A stretch of 64,000 nucleotides of DNA, from assembly GCA_020736575.1 (NCBI GenBank), contig JAGPYM010000009.1:930001-994000 (forward strand). Direction: 5' to 3'. Position numbers and translations under genes: made by a program. Under the pieces are notes generated by a model. It was not told where the DNA came from. It was given only the letters and a program-made list of their open reading frames with translations, and did no database searches. This document shows positions 32,892-44,952 of this stretch, piece by piece (positions within the stretch are counted from its first letter, which is position 1; every line of letters starts with the position of its first letter). Source of the DNA: Thelonectria olida. Taxonomy: Eukaryota > Ascomycota > Sordariomycetes > Hypocreales > Nectriaceae.

Positions 32892-33746
32892 TTATGCTGC
32901 TCGAGTGGCCCACTTCATCAGGAATTCCACCACGGCATCCAGGTTGGTTTCTTCTTTCGCGCTGATACCATAGCAGCACACTTCGCGACCCTTAATGGCC
33001 TTGAGGTTGAGTTCCTCGATCAATTCGTCCACCGTCAGCTTCTCGGAAGGTCAGACTTGTTTCCGAGAACAAGGAGGGGGATCCCAGCAAGCGTTTTGCG
33101 ACCCATGAGGTCATGAAGTTCCTCCTTGGCCTGGGGAATCAATTCGATATCGGCAATATCGACGATGAAGACAATGGCACTCACGCCCCGACAATACCTC
33201 TCCCACATGGTGCGAAACCGCGGCTGGCCACCAATGTCCCAACACTTGAGTGTAACATGGCCTCGTTGCACCTTTTTCATATTAAACCCGACCGTGGGAA
33301 TCGAGCTACACAGATCCGGAGTTAGTCAGTGCGTCCAAGCCCAACCAGGAGCGGAACCATTGGATTTCAAGAACCATGCGAGGAATCACGGGATGGGCTT
33401 ACTCGAGGGTGAACTCTCCTCCCTGACAGACACGACAAACGTTAGCAGGTAGCCCTCGAACAGTAGGTGTGAGACGAAGGAATACTCACAGCAAGAACCC
33501 GTAACAACGAGGTCTTTCCTGCATTCTGCAGACCGACCATGGTCACTTCCATCTCCATCGCCCTAATGCCTCGTCGTCAGTTTATCGGCAGTGTGGAAGC
33601 CTCGGGCAAGCTGCCGAGGTGGGGGAACAAAACTTCAGAAGCCAGCCATGCATCGGGGAAACACCCCGCGCATAGCCCGCGGCCATGGCTACTCACCAGA
33701 ACATGCGCAGCAGCCAATCATAGACTCTCCGAAAGAGCCCAGCCAT
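32892..33746 (-). pseudogene. ARL8: ARL8-like small GTPase with 1-nt frameshift
   Basis: Exons on the minus strand: 33746-33697, 33562-33490, 33422-33403 (20 nt) and 33305-32892. The start MAGLFRRVYDWLLRMFW is the amphipathic N-terminus typical of Arl8. The G1 loop GLQNAGKTS, switch WDIGGQPRF and NKSD are intact. Right after NKSDLP the frame shifts at 33045-33046 and stops at 33035-33037, leaving 137 codons. In the next frame the normal end continues ([11 protein letters not shown], then the G5 region YGISAKEETN and a stop at 32892). One extra base there would give 185 aa, the normal family length. No GT-AG intron can explain it. Arl8 drives lysosome/vacuole and endosome positioning and is usually conserved, so an assembly error is as likely as a true loss. 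Confidence 0.85.
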
Positions 33747-36700
33747 GTTTCTATCGGGTCGCGCAAGCGCAGGTCGGATCGAAGCGGAAGAGGTCGGACG
33801 AAGGCGGGGATTGTCGATCGATCGATCTCGCAGCTATGGAGACCAGAAAGCTAGCTTGAGGAGCAAACTTGACAACAAAACGTTGGTGCGGGTTATCGTT
33901 TGGGGTAAGGAAATATCCCAGGGACGGTGAAAGATGTGGCGGGCGGGGTGCTTTATGGAAAGCGAATTATTGCTGGCGCTCAGACGAGGACGCAGGGACG
34001 ATGAAGGCGGGTGCGGCTCAGGAAGAAAAGCGACTTGTATAACGGTGGCAGCCGACAAGTAACATCTGCAGCTGGTAAGCGGTGCGCGCCAGCGTCTGGC
34101 GTCGGGGACGGAAATCGGGCGGCGATGGGTTATGGAGGAGGAGAGGTTCGTGGTGCAACGATGGAGGAGCAACAGATTGGCACGAGGTGACGCCTGAGCG
34201 GACACAAAAACAGCCCCACCTGGGACAAGATGACGGCCGAGACAGAAGACGGGCACCGAAAGGGCCCAGAGCCACAGAGCACCGAAGTCCACCACAAAGG
34301 CCACCAAAGGGCACGAGCCTTCAGGCCCTTGAAGGGGGAGGGATTGGATGGGGAGGGGGTGGGAACGACCCGTGCCTGGCGGCGCTGGTAGCGTAAGTTT
34401 TAGCGCAGAGCAGCGCCTGTAGTGAAATGGGCAGAAACAAAACAGTGGAGGGAGGCTGCTTTTCGGGATGCAGGGAAACACACGGTCTGATGAAGGCAAA
34501 AGCAAAGGTAGGTCTTGGATGATATCGCGAAATGTCGCGGCCGCCGTAGAGGCTAGAGATAACAAGAAGTAATCGGTGCAGGCAGGGAAGGGCGCGGTAC
34601 AAAGTGTACTGACCAGGCAAAAAGTGTCGTCGCGGGGTGTCGTGACTTTTGGCAATGTTCAATCACCTGGTCCAGCCTAGAGGAGCAGCAGTAGTGTGGG
34701 TTAACCGCTGCGGCGTTCTCATTCGCCTTGACCAGGATCAAAGTGCTAGGCCTGGGGGCGATGATCGACCAGGGCTTGGAACGTCGACGTCAGTGCTCCT
34801 GGGCGTCAAGGACCTTCGCCTCCAACAGAGCGGCTACAGCTCGCCGCACAGCGGGTGATTGCAGCGGTGCAGTAGAGATGCGATGTTTGATGATGTTGTT
34901 TTTAGGCTTGTTGGAACCCGTTGCGGCTGGCTGCAGGTGCTTGCTGAGCGAGAACCGGTAGCAATCAAAGATGGGCAGGAACCAGGCGGCAACCAATATG
35001 GGAGCTTGTAGCCATGCAGTTTCAAAGTCCAAACTGGGCGGCTCGGCGACAAGACTCCCGTCTCTTCGTTCCGTCTTCTCTGAGGAACTTGGGTTCGAGG
35101 TGTGGTAGCGCCAGGAGCCTCAATCGTTTACTGGCTAAAATGGTTGTGGACAGCCACCTTGAATCGTTGTGAAAGCGCTTGTGTCAGATGCGTGCCTGGG
35201 TGCGTGAGCGCCTTGTTGCAACCAGACGAGACAGGCTGTGCCCAGTGTCTCTGATGGGGATCTTGCGGTAGATGGCGAGGGTTCGGAGGGCGCCTGAAGA
35301 TAAAACGAATGGGCTGAGTCAACTGGCGGACAGCAGAGTGAAGACTACTTAGGTAGAGCGGTTCGTGGGCTTAGGCGGCAACGTGAGGTGAATCAGATTG
35401 GATAGGTTGCTCGAATGTGGCTTCTAACGGCGATGAAAGTGGTGGGAGAGTCGAGAGCAGGACAGAATCAATGAGCAAAGAGCTCAGACAAGACGACACG
35501 GACGAGACGGGATGCAAGCCTGGAAACAAGAGTTGGGAGAATCAAGATGACGATTCTGGGTGAGATGAGATGTGATGGGGCGAGGAGAGAAGAGGAAGAG
35601 GCGAGAAGTGAGGTTGGGTCACTTCAGGTAATAAGGTATCAAAGGCAGCAAAAGCTAGCTCTAACAACAACAACCGAACTGGGAAGGAAGCTTCCTGGTA
35701 ACAATTGTGGATGCGGAATATGTACCTACCTACCTCCCATCTGGAGAGAGCCCGGGTACCTGGCCGCCTGTGAGGCCGCTTGCGAGAGGGTGAAGAGGAC
35801 TGAGGTGCAGTGTCAGACGGCAGCAGTGTAAGCTTGTGAGCCTCTTCAGCATCAATTAGCTGGCACTTGGCACCTGAGATCGACAGCTGCAGCCGATGAA
35901 AGGCGTCCAGGCAGTTCCTTGTAGCGATTCCGATAATCGTCCTCGGCTCCAGAGGCTCATCGGGAGAAGAGGCGGCGGAAAAAGTAAAGTCAACGGCTAT
36001 GGCAGGCGGCACAAAGGGAGTAGTTATGCACCATCGGCAACGCAAATTGGGCTGCAAGACGCATGCCCGTCCGACCGTACCTCGTGCTAAGCAACCCTCA
36101 GGTTGGCCGACCCAAGTCCTGGTTGGTGCTCTTGGGGCCCCTGTGGTGGTGGACCGGTTGTTGGGCTGTTAGTGTGAGAGGAGCTTTTTGTTTTGGACTT
36201 GAATCGAGAGCTCCGGGCTATCTCTCGTTGGTGTAAGGGTACAGTGCGCATTGCACATGCTTTTTGGGTCATGTTACGGCGCGAGCAAATGAGGATATCT
36301 ACTAAAGAGGGAGGGAGGGTAAATGTCCTTCCGTCTCTACTCGCGAGCTGCACGTCTACCTCCCTGGTTTGCACTACGCACTTCCTACACTCTGTGCACT
36401 TTGGCCAAAGCTGAGATATCAGAGGCTGCTTGTGGCCCCCCAACTCACCCCAACTCCCCACGTCTCTGGCCAACGAAGGGCTCGCAAACTCCAGGCACCG
36501 GTTCTCGCGTCGAGTCTGGCCGAGTCTATTGGCTGCACCCGGGGTAGAGCAAGCGACGACGACGCTGTCACCTGCGACTCGCTGCGAGGGGGGGGCTCTG
36601 AGAGAGGAAGCGATGGACCTTGCATGCTTCTTGCAGCATGTATTGCTTCGTACACAGCGGGCTAGGCCATGCCCGAGCATTGAGGCTGGCTGGAGGTTGG

Positions 36701-37474
36701 GAACTTGATCGTGCTGATTGCTCCAACTCATGATGACTGCTGCCCTTCTCATATCATACCACACATCTCGAGTTTCAATCTGCCTGGCATGTTGTTTCTG
36801 CAAAGCTGGAGACGCCGTCGTTGGCTCTGCTCCGTCTCATGGCTCGTGACCGGAGGCACTTTTGCCCCTCCATTCTGCTTTCCTTCTTCTCTATTGCAAC
36901 CGGGGACGTTCTGCTGTGCAACATCCTCCCAACGCCGTCCCAGCCGCAGCTACTTCCCTGGCCGGGAAGGATTTATCAGGACATGGCCATGAGATCAGGG
37001 TGCTGAAAAGGCAAAAGATTGACACTTTTTAGGCTGGGATCTCCCCTCTGACATGCGCATTGGGCGCTATCTCCCAGTCGAGTGTCATGCGTGAAATCTG
37101 CCCCTCATTCGTCTGAGCTTCAACCTCTATTTCCGTTTTTCACCCCCGCCCCGCCGCTGTCTATCGATAACACTTCCTCATGTGATCTTATCTAATCGGG
37201 GGGTTTTTTTTTCCCAGCGATAGCTCGACCAAACTTTTTTTTTTTTCGTTTGGCGATAGGTTCTAGATAGCCTCGCTCAAAATCTTGCAGCTTTGAGCCG
37301 CCCATTCCGCGAGTCTCTATCGCTTTTCCCAGCTCATACTGCCAGTCCATAATTTGCGCAACCCTCTCAGTTCTCAGGCAGAATTGCTTCGGCCTCCTTT
37401 CAACCACCGCCCTTGCCCGCGACGAGACCAAACCATCCTTCTCACCAGTGACGTTTTGTCTCAACTCAACAACC
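33747..37474. other. Divergent 3.7-kb intergenic region
   Basis: Lies between the starts of ARL8 (minus) and RPA135 (plus). Open frames of up to 273 codons (33834-34655) and 238 codons (36087-36803) on the minus strand have no family resemblance and are compositionally biased. The plus strand near 35721 has a short TACCTACCTACC run. The RPA135-proximal 300 bp holds two T tracts (37204-37212, 37235-37246) and three GCGATAG elements. Confidence 0.45.
37217..37323. promoter_or_regulatory. Three GCGATAG elements upstream of RPA135
   Basis: GCGATAG occurs at 37217-37223 and 37253-37259, and as its complement at 37317-37323, between 150 and 260 bp before the RPA135 start. It resembles the yeast PAC element (GCGATGAG) of Pol I and ribosome-biogenesis genes. 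Functional identity is inference. Confidence 0.35.
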
Positions 37475-40400
37475 ATGGCGCCCTCGGCCACCAACACCGA
37501 GTGGGACCATCAGTATCACACTCTCCGTCGTGAGAACCTCTTCCGAAACCCTCCCACGGACCGCTCCGCCTATCCCGCCCTCCAATTAGCCATTGACCCT
37601 CACATCGAGTCTTTCAATGGCCTCTTCCGTCAAGATGGCAAGCCTGGCTTGCTACACCACGGTCTTGCCGACATTGGCACCAAGACATATCTAGATGGCA
37701 ACGATAGAGACAGTGTTGAGGGCAGGAACCGCCTCCAGATCCGAATCAAAGATGTGAACCTCCAGAAACCCCAGGTCCCGCATTCTAATAAGATGGCGCG
37801 CAACCGCCAGATTTTCCCTGCCGAATGCAGAGAGCGTCACGTCACCTACAGAGGCCGTCTGTCGGCTACATTTGAGTACCAAGTCAACGGGGGTGATCCC
37901 GTCGAGTTTGTGCGAGAATTGGGCCAGGTTCCTATCATGATCAAGGTATGGCCATTTGCTTGGCTCATGCCGTCGTTTCACTAATGTTACTTCAGTCAAA
38001 TCGATGCCACCTCGAAAACAACTCACCTGCTCTCTTGGTTCAGCGCAAAGAAGAATCGGAAGAATTGGGTGGTTACTTCATTGTCAACGGTATTGAAAAG
38101 ATCATTCGAATGCTCCAAATGAACAAGCGAAACTTCCCAATGGCTATCAACCGTCCCAGTTTCCAGAACCGTGGCCCTGGATACACTCCTTACGGTATCA
38201 TTCTTCGAGCAGTCCGTCCCGACGAAACGTCCCAGACCAACGTCCTTCACTACCTCAACGATGGGAACATGACTTTCCGTTTCTCATGGCGCAAGAACGA
38301 GTACCTCATTCCCGTCATGATGATTCTCAAGGCGCTCGTCGAGACCAACGATCGAGAAATCTTCGAAGGGTTGATCGGCCCTGCTGGCTCCAAGTCGACC
38401 GAGAATACTTTCCTGACTGATCGAGTCGAGTTGTTGTTGAGAACCTACAAGTCATACAACCTATACACTAAGTCGCAGACTCGCGCATTCCTAGGCGAGA
38501 AATTCCGAGTGGTTCTCGGAGTCCCAGACACCATGTCGAACCTCGAAGTCGGTACCGAGTTCCTGCGAAGAATTGCCCTGGTCCATCTCGGCAACGTGGA
38601 TGTGACCGAGGAACAGGACACTGAGAAGTTCAAGATGCTCCTTTTCATGATTCGAAAGCTGTATGCGCTCGTCGCCGGAGAGTGCGCTGTCGACAACCCT
38701 GATGCTATCCAGAACCAAGAAATCCTGTTGGGCGGCTTCCTCTACGGCCAGATTCTGAAGGAGAGGCTGGACGAGTTCCTAAGCGTCAACGTCCGTATGG
38801 CGCTTCGAGACTATCTCCGAAGAAATCCAGCTGTTTCGTTTACCTCGGAAGACTTCCGCAAGGAGTTTCCCAATAACATCTTCCGAAGGGCCAACGAGAA
38901 TCTTGGAAACGGTCTAGAATACTTCCTATCTACCGGTAACCTCGTGAGTCCATCCGGACTGGATTTGCAGCAAACCGCCGGTTTCACGGTCGTTGCTGAG
39001 AAGCTCAACTTCCTTCGATTCATCTCCCACTTCCGCATGGTACACCGAGGTGCCTTCTTCGCTCAGCTGAAGACGACTGCAGTGCGAAAGCTGCTTCCTG
39101 AGTCCTGGGGTTTCATGTGTCCCGTTCACACTCCTGATGGTGCTCCTTGCGGTCTGCTAAACCATTTGGCTCACAAGTGTAAGCTGATGACGGACCATGT
39201 CGATGTCTCTCATCTGCCTGCCCTTGCTCAGGAGCTTGGTCTATCCGAAATTTCCCAGGCCTCCACGGAGGAGAGCGTCCCGGTGATGCTCGATGGCAGA
39301 GTCTTGGGCTACTGCACTCCCAAGGAGTCTTTGAGAATAGCCGATTGCTTCCGATACTGGAAGGTCGAGGGCACTCATAACGTGCCCCTACAGCTGGAGG
39401 TCGGCTATGTGCCTCCGTCTCGGGGTGGCTCATATCCCGGTGTTTACATGACGTCCACCCCATCTCGAATGGTACGACCCGTCAAGTATCTTCCTCTTCA
39501 GAAGGAGGACTTTGTCGGCCCGTTCGAGCAGCCCTACATGACCATTGCCGTCGTCCCCCAGGAAATTGAGTCTGGCAGGTCTACACACGTCGAGTTTGAC
39601 CCAACCAATATGCTCTCTATCCTCGCCAACATGACGCCCTTTTCGGATTTCAACCAGTCTCCGCGAAACATGTATCAGTGTCAGATGGGTAAGCAGACTA
39701 TGGGAACACCTGGCACTGCTCTCCGGCACCGTACGGACAACAAGGCATACCGTTTACAAACGGGCCAAACGCCAGTCGTTCGAGCCCCTCTTCACAACGC
39801 CTACGGTTTCGACAACTTCCCCAACGGTATGAACGCTGTTGTGGCCGTTATCTCGTACACCGGCTACGACATGGATGACGCCATGATTCTCAACAAGAGT
39901 GCTCACGAGCGAGGTTTTGGCCACGGTACCATTTACAAGACGAAGAAGATTTCACTCAAGGATGACTCAAGAACCAAGGCTACCAAGAGCGTCGTCAAGT
40001 CGTTCGGTTTCGCCCCCCACAGCTACGTGAGCGCCGACTATCAGAGCATGCTCGACGACGACGGTCTGCCGCATGTTGGCCGTATGATTCAGGAAGGCGA
40101 TGTCATTTGCGCCTGGCACACTGTTACCCCTGATTACAACGGCAAGCTGGTCAACTTGGACGGCGTCACGCATTATGAGAAGTATAAGGATTCCGAAACT
40201 GGTTTTGTAGAGGAGGTGCGGTTGATTGGTGCTGAAACTGGCAACGAGCCTCTTCAGACAATCTCTGTCAAGTTCCGCATTCCCCGATCACCCATCATTG
40301 GTGACAAGTTCTCTTCTCGACACGGACAGAAAGGTGTCGCATCCCAAAAGTGGCCAACGATCGATCTCCCCTTTTCCGAGTCAGGGATGCAGCCCGACAT

Positions 40401-41223
40401 TATCATCAACCCTCACGCTTTCCCCTCTCGAATGACGATTGGCATGTTTGTCGAGTCATTGGCAGGTAAGGCGGGTGCGCTGCACGGTCTGGCTCAGGAC
40501 TCGACGCCGTTCAGGTTCGACGAGGAAAACACGGCCGGCGACTACTTTGGCCACCAACTGATGAAGGCGGGCTACAACTACCACGGCAATGAGCCCATGT
40601 ATTCGGGTATCACAGGAGAGGAACTGGCCGCCGATATCTACATCGGTGTCGTCTACTACCAGCGTCTGCGACACATGGTGAACGATAAGTACCAGGTGCG
40701 AACGACAGGTCCCGTAGTGCCGACGACAGGACAACCTATCAAGGGTCGTAAGCGTGGTGGTGGTATCCGTGTAGGAGAAATGGAGCGTGACGCGCTGCTC
40801 GCCCACGGGACGGCCTTTTTGCTGCAGGACCGTCTGCTCAACTGCTCCGACTACTCCAAGTCGTGGATCTGCCGCCGGTGTGGCTCGTTCCTGTCGGTGC
40901 AGCCCACGGTGTCGCAGTTTGCGCCGGGCAAGAAGAAGGCGCCGAGCATGGTGCGGTGCCGCAACTGCGCGACCAAGCTCGACGACACCGAGGGCATCGA
41001 CCTGACCGAGATTCAGGGCGAGATCTGGGAGGACGGACAGGGCAACTCGTGGGTGGGTGGCGACCAGACAACCATGGTGGTGGTGCCCGGAGCGCTTCGT
41101 TACCTGGACGTGGAGCTCGCGGCTATGGGCGTCAAGCTGAAGTACAAGGTGGACCGCGGGGACGAGCCACGCAAGGGCCCGATGAGGCCGATGGCATTGA
41201 ACGGCGTTAAGGTTGGAAAATAA
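37475..41223 (+). CDS. RPA135: RNA polymerase I second-largest subunit (RPA135)
   Basis: Two exons: 37475-37945 and 37996-41223, giving 1232 aa (yeast Rpa135 is slightly shorter). The 50-bp intron has GTATGG donor and TTCAG acceptor. Family marks run in order: RCHLENNSPALLVQRKEESE after the junction, GYFIVNGIEKIIRML, the GYDMDDAMILNKS block from residue 780 (catalytic Asp residues that help hold magnesium), the KFSSRHGQKGV hybrid-binding block, and a C-terminal zinc site with Cys1116, Cys1119, Cys1145 and Cys1148. RGFGHGTIYKTK after the DD motif is typical of the Pol I form rather than Pol II or III. It works in the nucleolus, transcribing rRNA. The ATG at 37475 follows CAACC. Confidence 0.98.
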
Positions 41224-42101
41224 AAGGGGAGATGTGTGTCTCTAAATTGTGTTTTTTTATTTCATATTTTGGTTGGGAAGCTCTGTACCGTACCTTGCGT
41301 ATTAGAAGTTGGGGAGACAGGAGGCTATTCCCAATGTATATTAACGACGAGATCAATACCAAGCATGATTGTTCGATGAAGAGGGCTGATGACGCGTTGA
41401 GGGGCATGTGATGGTCTATGTGGTGGCCTTATGATATCCTATCGGTCGGAGCTTGTACTTGCAAAGGATGATCTCGAGTCTTTGCAAGAGAACACAAGAG
41501 AGCCCTATGGCTTGAGGATCCGACCAGTCGCAATTCTGTCGTCTCACAAATACAACCAATGCAATCGGGAGAACAGCACATTACCACCTACGACCACAAG
41601 GTATTATTACATGTCTTGGTATTCCTACCAAGTCTTGCAATGCCGAAACAGCTCAGGGTGAGGCTGCGAATACCAACACTTCTCATGTCAAGACGTCATC
41701 TAACAACAAAGCCATAGAAGGGAAATATGTCAGGGGCAAAGCAGCGGTGGCACAGAACTGACCAACGCCACAAAGTCTGCAAGTAGCCGAACGAATCGCC
41801 TTTCCCGATATCAGAGTCATTCTGTGTGGTGTTTGTGTAAGGTATGACGATGGACTGGAGCCTGCGTCACCTATCGGCCACCTACTACGCAGTCAGTACC
41901 TTCCTTCCCTTACGTACCTACCTATCTAGGTACGCAAGGCAAAGGTACCACAATGGTGATGACGGACCGCACGGCAAGTATGTTGCACCTTCTTTCCCTC
42001 TGTGCATAAGTCAAGTGCAAGTCACCTCGCGCAATTTCTCTCTCGTCTTCGTCTCTTCGTCTATTGGCCTTCACGGACAAAGCAACCATTGTCGAGCAGC
42101 C
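41224..42101. other. Intergenic region; tyrosinase promoter
   Basis: 3' flank of RPA135, then the upstream region of the tyrosinase including the TACCTA/TAGGTA inverted motif at 41915-41932. No gene visible. Confidence 0.5.
41915..41932. promoter_or_regulatory. TACCTA-N6-TAGGTA inverted motif
   Basis: Perfect arms TACCTA (41915-41920) and TAGGTA (41927-41932); pairing extends to 8 bp each (CGTACCTA/TAGGTACG, 41913-41934). It lies 168-189 bp before the tyrosinase ATG. Confidence 0.45.
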
Positions 42102-44217
42102 ATGCGCTTCCTCTTGACCAGAGGCTTGCAGGGCCTCCTCGTGGCATCTCTGCTTCTCAATGGCCTTCTCGGCGCATTCGTCCTTGGCCTCGATCAAACC
42201 ACTTACGACTATGGCACCAATATCAACATCAAATCGCTGCTAAAACGAGACGGCGACTCCTCCCGCATCGTTGTCGGTAAACTACCCCTGACTCCCAACG
42301 GCACTTTGCCCGTCAGGCTCGAAATTCGACAGATGAAGGCAGACACGTACAAATGGGACTTGTTCGTTTTATCCATGAGCATGTTCCAGTCGGCCAGTCA
42401 GGACGATCCTATGTCGTGGTACAAAGTTGCCGGTATGTTGCAGCGCTGCAGAGAAGTCCAATCGCTAACATGAATGTCTGCGGCCTTTGGCGGATAGGGA
42501 TCCACGGTGTGCCTTATGAATCATGGAACGGCGTCGAGGCTATTCCAGGGGCGAACCAGTCTGGGTACTGCCCACACAAGTCGATCTTGTTTCCGACGTG
42601 GCATCGGCCATATCTGGCTCTATTCGAGGCAAGCTTTTGCAGTTACTATCAACCAGTCTTGGTTGCTAACCAAATTTGCAGCAAGAGATGCATCGAATAG
42701 CCACGGTCGTTGCTAGTCTATTTACCAACGAGACCGAGCGGCGAGCGTACCAGCAGGCAGCGAGTGATTTTCGGATCCCGTATTGGGATTGGTCATTGAA
42801 TGCTCCTGAAGGCGAGGAACACTTCCCAAAGGTGTTTTGGGATCCTGTGGTATCTCAACACGGCCCAAACGGCGTTCAAAAAATACGAAATCCCCTGTAC
42901 TCGTACTACTTTCACCCAAAGGACGAGGAGGCTTTCATATGGGCCCCGGTGAGTATATGCATATATGCAGATGCGCTGCCTTGTCTATATAGACGTAGCT
43001 TTTGCTAACAACTCATCAAGCTGAACGCCTGGGATGAGACTAAACGAGCGCCTGATACAGCGGTAGATTCGGCAGCGCCCCCTTCTCGCAATGATCAAGT
43101 CAGCCAAGCCCTCCTCTCCAAGTTGCCAGAGATTCAGCAGCGTCTACTTATCTTGTTGGCGAACTACAATGAAGATATCAATGCAATTGGAAAACAGGCA
43201 TGGACTCCATCGCAAAATTTATCCCAGTGGGATTCCATCGAGTCAATACACGACATAATTCACATCTACGGCGGCTCCAAGGGGCATATGACTTATGTTC
43301 CGCTCTCATCATTCGATCCTCTATTCTTGCTTCACCATACCATGACCGACCGACTCGTAGCCATGTGGCAACTTCTCTACCCGGACTCATGGATCACAGC
43401 AGCACCGGCAGGCGAGACGAGCTACACGGCGCTCAAGGGGGACATGCAGGATTCAAAGACGGCTCTGACGCCATTCTACGCCTCTAACGACGGCACGTTT
43501 TGGGATTCAGACATGGCTCGGGCCACGGAAGCATTTGGCTACACGTATGCAGACGTGGATACTTCATTCAGGAGTGAACAAGATGTGCGAGAAGAGTTGG
43601 CCAAGAAGGTCAACGAGTGGTACGGTGCTTCAAGTGCATCCGGGCAGCGCCGGCTTCGCTTCGCAGGAGGGACGCCAGAGGCCGGTGACCAGATTTTCAG
43701 TCAAGAGCGGTACACAGATTGGATTGCAAAGGTCCGGGTGAACGATAGGGCGGTCGGTGACAACTTCATCGTCTATTTCTTGTTGGGAGCCACTCCGCCA
43801 CAAACAAAGGACTGGATGCTCGCGGAGAACGTCCTCGGCTCGCTGGCAGTCATGGGCCCTATGCCAGGTATGAATCCAGTGGGCAGGGAACATGGACCGG
43901 ATTCAGGCACCATGGTAACAGGTGTTGCACCACTTGGAGACGGACTGGAGAAGATGGTGGCAGCTGGTGAGATTCCGGGTTTACATCCAGACACAGTGGT
44001 CCCGTTTTTGAAGGAGAGGCTTCAGGTGCGAGTGGTGGTTCTAAATGGGGACAATGAAGAGGTCAAGGCGGGCGAGGTTGCAGGACTCCATGTGTCGATT
44101 TGCAGCAGTGAAATCACCACGGCAGAGAAGGCCGGCACAGGCACGCCCAAGTTCGGGGAAGCGGTGGAGAGGATGCAGATGAAGTTTTGGCAGGATGATG
44201 ATGTTGTGTACGAATAG
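42102..44217 (+). CDS. Tyrosinase (type 3 copper monooxygenase)
   Basis: Four exons: 42102-42432, 42498-42628, 42682-42948 and 43021-44217, giving 641 aa. An N-terminal hydrophobic stretch (LLVASLLLNGLLGAFVLG) is a signal peptide or anchor; a Lys-Arg site (LLKRDG) follows. The CuA histidines are His113 (GIHGVPY), His137 (YCPHKS) and His146 (WHRPYL). Cys135 is placed to form the Cys-His thioether seen in fungal tyrosinases. The CuB histidines are His320 and His324 (SIHDIIH) plus His348 (FLLHHTMTDRL). The long C-terminal domain may shield the active site until cleaved. The enzyme oxidises phenols to o-quinones, feeding melanin or other pigments. The second intron has a GC donor (GAG|GCAAGC). 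The neighbour downstream is a decarboxylase-fold gene. Confidence 0.95.
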
Positions 44218-44491
44218 ACCAGGTATCTAGGCGTTAACGTCAAGTAAGAATAATCCCAGCAAAAGCGACAAGGAAAGTTCTGGACTAACTACTGTCGGTT
44301 GGGTGGAGAGGGACGAACCAACAGAGAGGATCTCGGATTATTATTATTTTCGTTAATGATGTGTTCTTGGTGGGGAAGGTTTCGTATTTCATGCATAATT
44401 ACTATAAGTGAGCTATCTATTTTGTCGCTTGGAGATGTGAAGAGGTGGGCGTATACCACGTAGTCCGATGGCATTACTTATCGTGTACTTA

Positions 44492-44560
44492 GTACCTACC
44501 TCCTACCTACCTGAGGTAATTGCCTAGGTAGGTAGGTAGGTAGGCACCTATGTACCTACC
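44492..44560. repeat. TACC/GGTA repeat palindrome
   Basis: A left arm of TACC units (about 44493-44512) faces a right arm of AGGT units (44526-44544), followed by another TACCTACC at 44553-44560. The arms can form a hairpin or cruciform. Confidence 0.85.
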
Positions 44561-44855
44561 CCCCCTTTTTAAGCAATGAATGCCGGGAGCCAAATGGGGA
44601 ATACCCCAGATAGGCAGGAAAGAGACCCTAATCTGCCGGCTAAAGCTGCCTTCCACCTCTATTGTACGTTCTAAGTAGCATGAAGACCGCCCATGCCTTC
44701 CGAGGTTTGTTCAACGTGCTCCCTTGGTCAGCTTATATTCATAGCTCTTACTTCGCACTGCGAGGCGGCATACGGGCGAATCACTAAACAATACGTACCA
44801 TACCTCCTCATCTTTCCTAGCGTCCCGTTCGTCATACCTGTCATCTCTCTGCTTC

Positions 44856-44869
44856 TACCTACATAGGTA
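44856..44869. promoter_or_regulatory. TACCTA-N2-TAGGTA inverted motif
   Basis: Perfect 6-bp arms with a 2-bp spacer, 84-97 bp before the ATG of the decarboxylase-fold gene; probably in its leader or core promoter. Confidence 0.45.
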
Positions 44870-44952
44870 ATCACAAGCTTGCGTTACTCCCATCGCCATC
44901 TTTCACCACCACCATTACCATTGTCATTGTCGGCATCACCCATCAGCTCAAA

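Larger units (their letters stand above)
44218..44952. other. Intergenic region with TACCTA repeats
   Basis: 3' flank of the tyrosinase and leader of the next gene. It contains the large TACC/GGTA palindrome (44492-44560) and the small inverted motif at 44856-44869. No coding frame. Confidence 0.5.

Noticed and set aside
33834..34655. 273-codon minus-strand frame upstream of ARL8
   Set aside because: Ser/Leu/Pro/Cys-rich, typical of a pyrimidine-rich leader read as protein; no domain, and the ARL8 start is clear at 33746.
36087..36803. 238-codon minus-strand frame
   Set aside because: No recognisable motif and a composition like translated GC-rich intergenic DNA.
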